This document shows positions 26,566 through 35,209 of a stretch of 53,753 nucleotides of DNA, piece by piece. Numbering within the stretch: the stretch's first letter is position 1; the number at the start of each line of letters is the position of its first letter. Source of the stretch: Streptomyces sp. NRRL F-5630 (GTDB taxonomy: Bacteria; Actinomycetota; Actinomycetes; Streptomycetales; Streptomycetaceae). Position numbers and translations under genes: made by a program. The DNA is taken from assembly GCF_000719475.1 (NCBI RefSeq), contig NZ_JOGO01000045.1, positions 1 to 53,753 on the forward strand, written 5' to 3'. Under the pieces are notes generated by a model. It did no database searches. It was not told the origin of the DNA and was given only the letters and a program-made list of their open reading frames with translations.

Positions 26566-28611
26566 TCACGCCCGCAGTTGCAGACGCTCGGGCGCCTCCT
26601 CCACCATCGCGAGCCCCAGCCGGGTGACCCGCGCGGAGAAGCGTTCCCCGGCGACGCCGAGACCGGTCAGCCCCAACTCACCGAGCGGCGCACCACGGAC
26701 CGGGCGCAGCACGACGGACCCCTCGGGGACATCTGGGCGGATGCCCACCAGCCCCACGATCACGTGCACCCCGGCAGCAGCGGCCACGGCGGCCGGCCGA
26801 CAAGCGGCGGGATGCGGCCAGGGCCTGCTCCCCTCCCCCCGCTGCTCACCGGCGAACATCTCCGGCAACCGGTACTCGAAGTGCTCTGCCGCCGCGAGCA
26901 GCCCCCTGAGCAAAGCGTGGGACTGCTTCTCGTAGCCCGCTGCGGCAAGCCCCGTCACGGCGATAGCCGTCTCATGGACTCGCACCGCGCCGCCCCGGTG
27001 CCCGAAGGGGCTGTACCCGTACTCCTTCGCACCGAGACTCCGCAGTCCCCAGCCGCTGTCCATCACCGGGGTACCGACCAGGCGCGCGAGTTGTCCCGTA
27101 CGCGCCGGGTCGAGAAGCGACGGGACCGCTTGGCCCGCCGGGCCCAGGCCGGTGTCGAGCAGGTGCGCCACCGCACTGCCGAGGTGCGGAACCGGGCGCC
27201 CGTCGGTGTCGAGCGCGGCGGGCGGGCGCCCGCCGCCGAGGTCGTCGTACCAGAACTCGTCCTGAAACCGACCCGCGAAATCTGCTGCCCAATCCTGAAG
27301 TTCCTCGCTACCGGGCCGGTTGATCCCGCGCAGGAGTCCGGCTCCGAGGAGGGCGGCACGGTAGGCGTGCGCCTGCGCCTCGACGCGCGCCATGCCGCCG
27401 GTTTCCCGGTCCCGCACGTAAGCGTGTTGTTCTGTCTCGCGCCTGAGCCACACGAGGCAGGATTCAGCGGCCGGGGCGAGTTCTTCGACGACGGACGCGT
27501 CGAGCCCCCACCTCCATGCCTCGGCCAGCAGCGCGGGAAAAAGCAGGGTCGCCTCCACGCTCGTACTCCCTGGCGGCAGGTGGGGGCCGGCGTCCCGCAA
27601 TGGGCCCGGGATACGCCCTTGTTGGGGACCTCGTACCACCTGCGTACGCGCCAGGGCCCGCAAAGTCCCCGCCGCTAGCCGGGTGCCGAGCGGCAGAGCC
27701 ATGCGGGCCGCAGCCAAGGCCTCGGCGGGAGCAAGCCCGCAGCGCCACGGGGCCCCTGCGGCAAGATGCACCTCCCCGGCCTCGCCGGGCTGCCGTACCA
27801 GCAAGGCGTTGAGGTCGTCGAGCGAGGCCCGCAGCAGGGCGGCAGCCCGGGGATCGTCCCCGCAGGCATCGGCCTCGGTGAAGACAGGTGTCGCACCGCG
27901 CGCCACGGGGCGCACGCCACCACGAAGTTCCGGCCGCAGCCGCAACTCGATGGACCGCTTTCCTCCCGGCGGGATCTCCAACTCCCAGCGCAGCAGCCCC
28001 GATGCCGCCACTACATCGGCAGCGGGCGGCTCGGCGAGCAGCGACACCTTGCCCGCGGGGGACGACCACTGCAAGCCGGCACCGTGCACAGAGGCCCCCA
28101 GTGCCGGGGCGCGACGTCCGGCGGCCACGGCTCCGAGTTCCGCCAGATCGCAACCCAGCGTGAGTTCGACCACGAGGCGCAGCGGTCGCACGGACACGCT
28201 GCGCAAGGTGATGCGCTCGCTGCCCTCTGCGTGCCGCTCGCGCTCCACCAGCAGATCGGGGTCGGGCCCCGAGCCGCCGAGCCCTCGCAGCACCCCCGCG
28301 AACCGCGTTCGGTCCGCACCCACCGCACGTGCCTCCACCGGCAGAGGATCCCGCCCCGCGACCTGAAGCCTGCACAGCGAGAGCAACCGCCTCCCCGAGT
28401 GGTAGACGCCCTCAAGCCCTTGCCCGGTCAACTGCCCGTGCTCGGCGGAGATCGCCAGGCCCGGCAGGGCCACGGCAGTCAACGTCCGGTGTGTCGCTGG
28501 AGGTTCCACCGGAGGACGGCCCCGGCCGCCGCCCGGGCCGGGCGCGGGCACCGTTCTCCCCGGGGTGGATCGGTGCTCGCGACCACCGGGTCGGGGTGCG
28601 GTCAAGGACAT
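26566..28611 (-). CDS. Glycogen-debranching-enzyme-like protein (amylo-alpha-1,6-glucosidase type)
   Basis: A 681-aa predicted glycosidase. The N-terminal third resembles the glycogen debranching N-terminal domain (LTGQGLEGVYHSGRRLLSLC; SERITLRSVSVRPLRLVVEL). The C-terminal part looks like the helical (alpha/alpha)6 barrel of GH63/GH133-like enzymes (PMDSGWGLRSLGAKEYGYS-type segments, ETEQHAYVRDRETGG, FGHRGGAVRVHETA). It probably acts on alpha-glucans or trehalose/glycogen-type polymers, but the catalytic acids cannot be placed by eye. The ATG at 28611 is used (weak upstream GGAAGAAG); a longer frame runs to 28716. It is not in an obvious operon with carbohydrate genes. Confidence 0.8.
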   Translation of the reverse strand: MSLTAPRPGGREHRSTPGRTVPAPGPGGGRGRPPVEPPATHRTLTAVALPGLAISAEHGQLTGQGLEGVYHSGRRLLSLCRLQVAGRDPLPVEARAVGADRTRFAGVLRGLGGSGPDPDLLVERERHAEGSERITLRSVSVRPLRLVVELTLGCDLAELGAVAAGRRAPALGASVHGAGLQWSSPAGKVSLLAEPPAADVVAASGLLRWELEIPPGGKRSIELRLRPELRGGVRPVARGATPVFTEADACGDDPRAAALLRASLDDLNALLVRQPGEAGEVHLAAGAPWRCGLAPAEALAAARMALPLGTRLAAGTLRALARTQVVRGPQQGRIPGPLRDAGPHLPPGSTSVEATLLFPALLAEAWRWGLDASVVEELAPAAESCLVWLRRETEQHAYVRDRETGGMARVEAQAHAYRAALLGAGLLRGINRPGSEELQDWAADFAGRFQDEFWYDDLGGGRPPAALDTDGRPVPHLGSAVAHLLDTGLGPAGQAVPSLLDPARTGQLARLVGTPVMDSGWGLRSLGAKEYGYSPFGHRGGAVRVHETAIAVTGLAAAGYEKQSHALLRGLLAAAEHFEYRLPEMFAGEQRGEGSRPWPHPAACRPAAVAAAAGVHVIVGLVGIRPDVPEGSVVLRPVRGAPLGELGLTGLGVAGERFSARVTRLGLAMVEEAPERLQLRA

Positions 28612-28834
28612 CAGGAGGCTTCTTCCGCGTGCCGATCGGGGGACGGAGGCGGGGCGGTGCGCAGGGTCCGAACGACTCCGCCACCGAATGAACGCCCCAA
28701 GGGGGGTACGGGTCACGGGCGAGGGGCAGTTGCCCGATATTCCTCCGTGCGTCCCTCATAGCTGCCTCCCAGATCCGTCAGACCACCGTCCAGCCCTGAA
28801 GATCCTTTCTTCTCCGCCTGTTCACCCTCCTTTC

Positions 28835-28857
28835 GCACCGCACCGCACCGCACCGCA
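28835..28857. repeat. 5-bp tandem repeat (GCACC)n
   Basis: Four perfect GCACC units plus a partial fifth lie in the 257-bp intergenic gap between the debranching-like gene and the DUF4192 gene, 12 bp beyond the latter's stop. Confidence 0.85.
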
Positions 28858-28868
28858 GGACTTTGCCG

Positions 28869-31598
28869 TCATTGCGCGCTGGTCGAAGGCGCGTTGTCAC
28901 TGCCGGGCTGGGAACCGGGTGGCATCACCGTCTGACCGGGCTCCCCCGGGCTTACGGGGCCCTCGTGACCGCCTGCCTCCGGGCCGTCGGCCAAGGGCCC
29001 GTCGTGGCCCCCACCCCCCGGACCCGTCCCGGGGATATCCAGGCTCCCTCGTCCCGAACCGACCTCGGAGGCTTCCTGGTCGCCCCGTACGGGACGGACT
29101 TCGCGGCTGTCCCGACGCTCGCTCTCCGAACCGGACCGCGGAGACTTGTGGCTGCCCCGGGTCTTACGGCTGCCTCCTCCCGAGCCGGGCGCGGACGCCT
29201 CATGGCTCCCCTGCTCCGTACCGGCTGCAAGGCCCGCGACTCCGTTGACCGCAGGGCCCTGTGGCGATGCGTCCGAGCCGGGAACCTCCGGGCACGACCC
29301 GCGGTCCGCCACGGGGGACGTGGTCCGGTCCACGACTTCCCCGCGGTCCGCCTTCCGTTCCTCTCCCCCGGGCCATTTGAGAGCATCCGAGGACTGGGGT
29401 CCGGGGTGCTCTCGCCCGGTCAAGGACGAGCGGTCGACCGCGGCACGACGATCGTTCGCCCCAGGCGTCCCGGCTTCCCGTTCCCTCTGCTCCTGCTCCC
29501 GTTCCCCCGAGTGCGCCCCTTCACAGCCGGGGGTCGATACCGCCAGGCGTCGCCGGGCCCGCGTGTACGCCTCCTTCTCCGCGCCTTCCCTCCGCTTCAC
29601 CACGCTGCGGCCGAGGCGTCCCGGCGCGGCTCCGCCAGGCCGCCCGGCGTCACGTCGCCGCGTCGCCGGCCGAGCGGCGGAGGCCGTACGAGCGGTGGAA
29701 CGGGTACGGCGTCGTGCGCTGCCGCGGCCGTCGGTCGGCCCGCGTTCGGCTTCCTTCTCACCGGGACCACCCTCCGATGTCCCATCGGCGTGGGACGGCG
29801 TTCCTCCCTCCGGTTCACCCGCAGGAGCCGGTCCGGTGCCGTCCGGACGGGAGTCGTTGGGTGCCGAGGCCGGCCCGGCGGGGGGACGACGCATGGCCGA
29901 GTGCTTCGTGCGCCCGCGCAACTGCTGTCGGATCTCGTCAGGTTCGACCCCCTTGTCGAATGCCTGGTCCAAGAGCCCCGCGAACACGTAGTGGGGATCG
30001 ACGGCGAGCGCGAGGTGCAGGGCCAGCCGGGCCTCGCTCTCGTCTCCGAGTGCCCAGGCCGTCCAGCCGACGAGCGAGAGCGGCGCCGCCGCGTGTTCCT
30101 TGTACGAGAGGACACAACGACGCGCGAGAGCACGCCACAGGCGACGCGCGGCGTCGGGGAAGGCGAGAAAACTCGCCGCCTCGTCCCGGGCCTCCCGGTC
30201 CTGGAGACCAATGACGAGCCGCGCGGCCTCCTCATGGGTAAGCGCTTCATCGTCCGCGAGGTCTGCCTCCAGCGGGTCCGAGGGAACAGGCGCCGTCGCA
30301 AGACGAGTGAGCACGTTGTCAAGCAGCCCGACCGTCCCACGCCGGATCTTGAGCACGTTCTCCCGGCTGCTCAGAATCTGCGGCAGGAGGTCGAGGGCGA
30401 CGAGGTCGAGAATCCGCTCCTGGGCTTGGGCGGCGGCGGTGCACCACGGCAGCAATCGGCTCTCCAGGCGCGCGGCGGGGAGCGGACTCGGCATGCCCTC
30501 GTAGACAGAGGTCGCGGCAAGGACCGAGCTTCCAGCCGGCAGCAGGGGGGCGCCCGTCTGTTCCTGCCCTTCCAGCGGGGTCACGTAGGACCAGGAGCGC
30601 CCGGTGGAGACGCACAGTGCTTCGACGACCGGGGCGTCGAAGTGACCGCAGGCGACACGAATGTGCTGGGCGAGGGGACGCAGTCGCTCGCGCACCTCCC
30701 CGGCACCGGCCGGCGGCACGGCGCCGGGCCTGGCCTCTTCCGGCTCCTGGAAGAGGAAGGCGATGACACCATTGGGCGGGGAGCCGCCGCGCCGCTTCCG
30801 CAAGAAACTGGCCACTCCCCTGCCGGGGCCGTCTCCGGGGGAGTCGAGAAGCATCGTGGCTACCCGCTCGGCGGCCTGCGGCCACTGCCCCGGATCGTCC
30901 GGGATACGCAGGGCCGTTCGTCGCCCGAGCCGTCCCCGCTCGCCGTGCAGTGCGAGCAGGACCACGCTGTTGCCGGGCACATAGCCCAGGAGGTAGGGCA
31001 AGGAGTCCGCGAGTTCCGCGAGGGACTTCAGCGAGATCGCCTGCCGTTCCGGCAGCCTTTTACCGGAGGACTCGGCTGCGGGCTGGTCAGCGGAAGGATC
31101 GGCACGGAAAGCCGCGAAAGGAAGGGGTTCGTCCCACGGGTGTGCAGGGTCGCTCTCGGGTGGGCGTCGCTGAGCGGGGACTCGGGGATTGTGGAGTAGC
31201 GAGTCCGGAGAGCCCTCGCCCGCGCGCTGGGCAGGAATAACGGTGTCGGGATCCTGCATCGCCGCAGGGTGGCTCGGCGGTGGGCCGGAGAGGTTTGGTG
31301 TGGCGGCGGGGGCGGACGGCCGGGGCTCAGGCAGGGCGGAAGGCTGTTCCGGACGGACGGGGTGGTCGTGGGCCGCGACGGGTGCGGGGCCCTGAGCAGG
31401 GCCGGAGAGCCGATCCCGAGCAACGTCACAGGGCTGCGGAGGGGACGGGTCCCGGGCTTCGAGGCTGCTCTGCGGCTCAGCGGGCGGGACCGGGGGCCGG
31501 CTGCCCGAGGGAGTGACGGACTGCGCGGTGAGAGGGGTGGGGGGCTGCCCAGTGGAAGGCGTGACGGACGGGTCGGATGCGTCGTTGCGATGCGTCAT
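28869..31598 (-). CDS. DUF4192 protein with long disordered flanks
   Basis: A 909-aa protein of unknown function. Residues 1 to about 180 are Pro/Ser/Ala-rich disordered sequence. A DUF4192 domain follows to about 600 (SLKSLAELADSLPYLLGYVP, GNSVVLLALHGERGRLG, WALGDESEARLALHLALAVD, YVFAGLLDQAFDKGVEPDEI). The last 300 residues are very Gly/Ser/Arg/Glu-rich, without fold. DUF4192 proteins are common in actinobacteria and usually much shorter. The start is ATG at 31598 with no good Shine-Dalgarno; upstream CACAGT at 7-nt spacing would suit a leaderless mRNA. The gene is divergent from the recQ fusion, sharing a 206-bp region with a striking inverted repeat. Confidence 0.82.
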   Translation of the reverse strand: MTHRNDASDPSVTPSTGQPPTPLTAQSVTPSGSRPPVPPAEPQSSLEARDPSPPQPCDVARDRLSGPAQGPAPVAAHDHPVRPEQPSALPEPRPSAPAATPNLSGPPPSHPAAMQDPDTVIPAQRAGEGSPDSLLHNPRVPAQRRPPESDPAHPWDEPLPFAAFRADPSADQPAAESSGKRLPERQAISLKSLAELADSLPYLLGYVPGNSVVLLALHGERGRLGRRTALRIPDDPGQWPQAAERVATMLLDSPGDGPGRGVASFLRKRRGGSPPNGVIAFLFQEPEEARPGAVPPAGAGEVRERLRPLAQHIRVACGHFDAPVVEALCVSTGRSWSYVTPLEGQEQTGAPLLPAGSSVLAATSVYEGMPSPLPAARLESRLLPWCTAAAQAQERILDLVALDLLPQILSSRENVLKIRRGTVGLLDNVLTRLATAPVPSDPLEADLADDEALTHEEAARLVIGLQDREARDEAASFLAFPDAARRLWRALARRCVLSYKEHAAAPLSLVGWTAWALGDESEARLALHLALAVDPHYVFAGLLDQAFDKGVEPDEIRQQLRGRTKHSAMRRPPAGPASAPNDSRPDGTGPAPAGEPEGGTPSHADGTSEGGPGEKEAERGPTDGRGSARRRTRSTARTASAARPATRRRDAGRPGGAAPGRLGRSVVKRREGAEKEAYTRARRRLAVSTPGCEGAHSGEREQEQREREAGTPGANDRRAAVDRSSLTGREHPGPQSSDALKWPGGEERKADRGEVVDRTTSPVADRGSCPEVPGSDASPQGPAVNGVAGLAAGTEQGSHEASAPGSGGGSRKTRGSHKSPRSGSESERRDSREVRPVRGDQEASEVGSGRGSLDIPGTGPGGGGHDGPLADGPEAGGHEGPVSPGEPGQTVMPPGSQPGSDNAPSTSAQ

Positions 31599-31641
31599 GG
31601 AGAGCACTGTGCACGGAAAAGCAAAATTCTTCCTCGCCCCC

Positions 31642-31752
31642 CTGTGGATAACCCCTCGTATTGAGTTTTGTCGCACACGCTCTTTATCTGATCTGCTAAA
31701 TAATCTTGAACTCGTTCATCCGATCATCTCCCGATGAGGGGGTTATCCACAG
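31642..31752. promoter_or_regulatory. Inverted repeat with two TTATCCACA DnaA boxes
   Basis: CTGTGGATAACCCC (31642-31655) and its exact reverse complement (31739-31752) flank an AT-rich 83-bp spacer. Each 14-bp arm contains TTATCCACA, the strict bacterial DnaA-box sequence (Streptomyces oriC boxes are mostly TTGTCCACA, with this as a variant). The arms sit 43 bp and 52 bp upstream of the two divergent start codons. Confidence 0.8.
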
Positions 31753-31804
31753 CTCGTGCAGCCCTCGTTCGCCGGTTGTCGGTCTCATCGGGTTGCATGG
31801 GGGC

Positions 31805-33970
31805 ATGAACGACGAAGACCTCCGCACCACTGCCGACGCAGTCCTCGCCCAGCTGGTGGGCGATTCCACCGGGCGGGCACGGCTGCGCGAGGACCAGTGG
31901 CAGGCCATCGAAGCGCTGGTCGTGCACCACCGCAGGGCCCTGGTCGTGCAGCGCACGGGCTGGGGAAAATCCGCCGTGTACTTCGTGGCCACGGCACTCA
32001 TCAGGCGGCGCGGTGGTGGCCCGACCGTCATCGTCTCCCCGCTGCTCGCCCTCATGCGCAACCAGGTGGAGGCGGCCGCCGCCGCGGGGATCAAAGCACG
32101 CACGATCAATTCGGCGAACCGGGAGGAGTGGGACGCGGTCCAGGAGGAGATCCGCGCCGGAGAGGTCGACGTGCTCCTCGTCAGCCCTGAGCGCCTCAAC
32201 CATCCGGTGTTCCGCGACGAGGTCCTTCCGAGCCTTACTGCGGCGACGGGCCTGCTCGTGGTCGACGAGGCGCACTGCATCTCCGACTGGGGACACGATT
32301 TCCGCCCGGACTACCGGCGGCTGCGCACCATGCTCGCCGAGCTGCCGACGGGGGTGCCCGTGCTGGCCACTACGGCGACGGCGAACGCCCGCGTGACCGC
32401 GGACGTGGCGGAGCAGCTCGGGACCGGCGGTGACGGGGACGGTGCTCTCCTACTGCGTGGTCCGCTCGACCGCGAGAGTCTCAGCCTTGGCGTACTGCCC
32501 CTGCCCGATGCCGCTCACCGGCTCGCATGGCTCGCGGATCACCTCGACGAGCTGCCGGGGTCGGGCATCATCTACACCCTGACCGTCGCCACGGCCGAGG
32601 AAGTGGCCGCGTACCTGCGCCAGCGAGGCCACGAAGTGACGTCGTACACCGGGCGCACGGAGAACGCCGACCGGCTGGAGGCGGAGCAGGCCCTCCTCGC
32701 CAACCGCGTGAAAGCCCTCGTGGCGACCTCCGCCCTGGGTATGGGCTTCGACAAGCCGGACCTCGGCTTCGTGGTTCATCTCGGTGCGCCCTCCTCTCCC
32801 ATCGCCTACTACCAGCAAGTGGGTCGCGCGGGGCGCGGGGTGGAACATGCCGAGGTACTGCTCCTGCCGGGCAAGGAGGACGAGGCGATCTGGAAGTACT
32901 TCTCCTCTCTCGCCTTCCCTCCGGAGGAGCAGGTACGACGGACCCTCGACGTCCTCGCCGGGTCCTCACGGCCGATGTCGACTCAGGCCCTCGAACCCCT
33001 CGTCGATCTGCGGCGCACCAGGCTGGAAGCCATGCTGAAGGTGCTCGACGTGGACGGGGCGGTCCGGAAGGAGAAGGGCGGCTGGACCGCTACCGATCAG
33101 CCCTGGGCGTACGACGCGGAGCGGTACGCCTGGGTGGCCGGGCAGCGGGCGATCGAACAGCAGGCGATGCGTGACTATGTGACGAGCACCGGGTGCCGGA
33201 TGGAGTTCCTGCGTCGTGCGCTCGACGACGAGGCCGCCGCGCCCTGTGGCCGGTGCGACAACTGCGCCGGCTCGCGTTTCAGCACGGAGGTGTCCCCCGT
33301 CGCTCTGACCTCCGCGCACGGCGAGCTGGAGCGCCCCGGGGTAGACGTGGAGCCGCGCCGTATGTGGCCGACCGGTCTGGAGGCCGTCGGCGTCACCCTC
33401 AAGGGGCGCATTCCGGCCTCGCAGCGGGCCGAAACCGGACGGGCGCTTGGCCGGCTCTCGGACATCGGCTGGGGGAACAGGCTCCGCCCCCTCCTCGGCC
33501 CCGACGCACCCGACGGGCCGGTGCCCGACGACGTGTTCCAAGCGGTGGTGGCGGTACTCGCCGACTGGGCCAAGGGACCTGGCGGGTGGGCTTTCGGCGA
33601 GAAGGAAGCGCTCACACGCCCGGTCGGCGTGGTAACGCTTCCTTCCCGAACTCACCCCGAATTGGTGGACTCGCTGGGCAATCGTGTCGCCCGGATCGGT
33701 CAACTGCCCTTCCTCGGCGGACTCGCCCTACGAGAGGACGACGAGCCAAGGCGCGCGCACCGGGGGAACAGCGCGCAGCGACTCCTCTCCCTGCGGGGAG
33801 CCCTCGCCGTGCCCACCCCGCTCGCCGAGGCGCTGACAAAGCATCCCGGCCCGGTCCTTCTCGTGGACGACTTCACGGACACGGGCTGGACGATCGCCGT
33901 GGCAGCCGGACTGCTCAAGGAGGCGGGCGCGAAGGAGGTACTGCCACTGGTGCTCGGGGTCCAGGGCTGA
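31805..33970 (+). CDS. RecQ-family ATP-dependent helicase fused to a phosphoribosyltransferase-type domain
   Basis: A 721-aa protein. The RecQ core has Walker A at 51-56 (TGWGKS, preceded by QR), the DEAH box at 154-157 (VVDEAHCISDWGHDFRP), TATAN motif III, GMGFDKPDL and QQVGRAGR motif VI. A Cys cluster (TGCRMEFL, APCGRCDNC) gives the RecQ zinc site. After a winged-helix-like stretch, the C-terminus carries a PRPP-loop-like motif, VLLVDDFTDTGWT, at 684-696, as in type I phosphoribosyltransferases. The helicase should unwind DNA; the second domain's job is unknown. The ATG at 31805 is chosen because homology starts there. It is divergent from the DUF4192 gene. Confidence 0.92.
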   Translation: MNDEDLRTTADAVLAQLVGDSTGRARLREDQWQAIEALVVHHRRALVVQRTGWGKSAVYFVATALIRRRGGGPTVIVSPLLALMRNQVEAAAAAGIKARTINSANREEWDAVQEEIRAGEVDVLLVSPERLNHPVFRDEVLPSLTAATGLLVVDEAHCISDWGHDFRPDYRRLRTMLAELPTGVPVLATTATANARVTADVAEQLGTGGDGDGALLLRGPLDRESLSLGVLPLPDAAHRLAWLADHLDELPGSGIIYTLTVATAEEVAAYLRQRGHEVTSYTGRTENADRLEAEQALLANRVKALVATSALGMGFDKPDLGFVVHLGAPSSPIAYYQQVGRAGRGVEHAEVLLLPGKEDEAIWKYFSSLAFPPEEQVRRTLDVLAGSSRPMSTQALEPLVDLRRTRLEAMLKVLDVDGAVRKEKGGWTATDQPWAYDAERYAWVAGQRAIEQQAMRDYVTSTGCRMEFLRRALDDEAAAPCGRCDNCAGSRFSTEVSPVALTSAHGELERPGVDVEPRRMWPTGLEAVGVTLKGRIPASQRAETGRALGRLSDIGWGNRLRPLLGPDAPDGPVPDDVFQAVVAVLADWAKGPGGWAFGEKEALTRPVGVVTLPSRTHPELVDSLGNRVARIGQLPFLGGLALREDDEPRRAHRGNSAQRLLSLRGALAVPTPLAEALTKHPGPVLLVDDFTDTGWTIAVAAGLLKEAGAKEVLPLVLGVQG

Positions 33971-34289
33971 GGCACCCGGACATACAAGACGCGGAGAAGC
34001 GGCCATCGAAGCCCCCAGGCTGGATGGCCGGGCCACCACTTGCCACCAGGGAGGTACCGCAAGCGGAGGGCCGGGAGTCGGAGGCATGGAGCGGGGGAAG
34101 GGAAATAGGGAATGCATCGTCAGATATGGGTACTGCCTGACGAATGCTCGTTGCCGCAGCTCTCTCGCCGTACGAGAATTGAAGCCGCTCCCCGTACGGC
34201 GATTCCGGCTCCGGTGCTGCCGTCTGGTGGTGCGCTCTCCCACGTCCCGATTCCGCCCGCAGTGCGGGCGCGTAGCCGAAGGGAGGACC
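33971..34289. other. Intergenic region after the recQ fusion
   Basis: A 319-bp stretch. No gene is supported; open frames running in from the left are in the wrong phase. It includes the GGGAGG Shine-Dalgarno of the next gene. No clear terminator or promoter was found. Confidence 0.45.
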
Positions 34290-35093
34290 GTGACCCTCGG
34301 ATTCGCTCCGTCCGCCGCGTCGAGGAAGACGCCACCACCCCCGTCCACAGCCTCCTCGCCCCTGGTACCGGTGCCGTCCCTGCCCGCCGCGCCGACCGGC
34401 TCACCACCTCGTACGGTCGGCGCGCAGGAGTGGTCCACGGCGAAGGTCCCACTGCTCGGCAACCCCCGGGAAGTCGTGACGGGCCTCTACGAACGCCACC
34501 GGCCGGCGGCCGGGACGGTGGTGGTGGGAGTCCTCGACCCGGACGAACGCCTGCGGGCGAGCGCGTCCTTCACCCGGCGCCCGGGCGAGTCCGACGGCTG
34601 GGTCTGCCGCAATACGCTGCTTGCCCAGCTGCGCCGGGTCCTCCCCCACGACCTGCGCCGAAGAACGCCGGTACGCACAGCGGTGCTGCTGCACTGCCGC
34701 GAGGGCGAGTCACGGTGGACGGTGGAGGACGGCGCCTGGATGTGGGGGCTGCGCGACGCCTGCACGCTGCACGGCCTGCGCTGCGGGGCGTACGTGACGC
34801 TTACCGGCGCGGGCTGGCAGGTTCTCGGCGAAGGGCGTGGCGGCCGCCACCCCCAGCTCGGCTCCCGCGCCACCCTGTTCGTACCTCGTACGGACAAGGT
34901 CTCGCCCCTCCCAGGGCAGTTGGGGCCGCTGCCGGAACAACCTGCCAACCGCGCAGAGCGCTTCGGAGCGGGAACGGAGCTGCCGGAGCAGCGCAAGGGA
35001 CGTACGGAGTCGCTCACGGAACGGGCCGCGGGGCTGTTGTCCCGGCCGATCGACCTCCCGCGGGAACCGTGGCCGCGTACCACCGTGCGTTGA
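34290..35093 (+). CDS. Conserved hypothetical protein
   Basis: A 267-aa protein without a recognised family. A Pro/Ser-rich N-terminal tail of about 45 residues is followed by a compact region (EVVTGLYERHRPAAGTVVVG, VLDPDERLRASASF, GESRWTVEDGAWMWGLRDAC, GLRCGAYVTLTGAGW) and a charged tail. Four Cys residues in the middle are not in a recognisable metal motif. The GTG at 34290 follows GGGAGG at 3-nt spacing; frames further upstream look random. It is convergent with the next hypothetical gene across a perfect palindrome. No function can be inferred. Confidence 0.7.
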   Translation: MTLGFAPSAASRKTPPPPSTASSPLVPVPSLPAAPTGSPPRTVGAQEWSTAKVPLLGNPREVVTGLYERHRPAAGTVVVGVLDPDERLRASASFTRRPGESDGWVCRNTLLAQLRRVLPHDLRRRTPVRTAVLLHCREGESRWTVEDGAWMWGLRDACTLHGLRCGAYVTLTGAGWQVLGEGRGGRHPQLGSRATLFVPRTDKVSPLPGQLGPLPEQPANRAERFGAGTELPEQRKGRTESLTERAAGLLSRPIDLPREPWPRTTVR

Positions 35094-35171
35094 TCCAGGG
35101 CCGTCTTTCGCCCGGACTGCACGCGGCAAGATCTCGCCGACTGCCGACCGGTTACCGCGGACGGCTTGGCT

Positions 35172-35197
35172 CCGCCCGGCCGCCGGCGGCCGGGCGG
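35172..35197. terminator. 26-bp perfect palindrome, probable bidirectional terminator
   Basis: CCGCCCGGCCGCC is followed directly by its reverse complement. The palindrome lies between the convergent genes ending at 35093 and 35210. It has no loop spacer, so an inner tetraloop would have to open. Confidence 0.65.
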
Positions 35198-35209
35198 GGG
35201 CCGTGTCGG

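Noticed and set aside
28863..31199. A 778-codon plus-strand frame opposite the DUF4192 gene
   Set aside because: It is Arg/Pro/Gly-rich without domains, while the minus strand shows a recognisable DUF4192 core.
31708..31717. GAACTCGTTC in the DUF4192/recQ spacer as a LexA box
   Set aside because: Only 2 nt separate the half-sites instead of 4, so LexA binding is unlikely.
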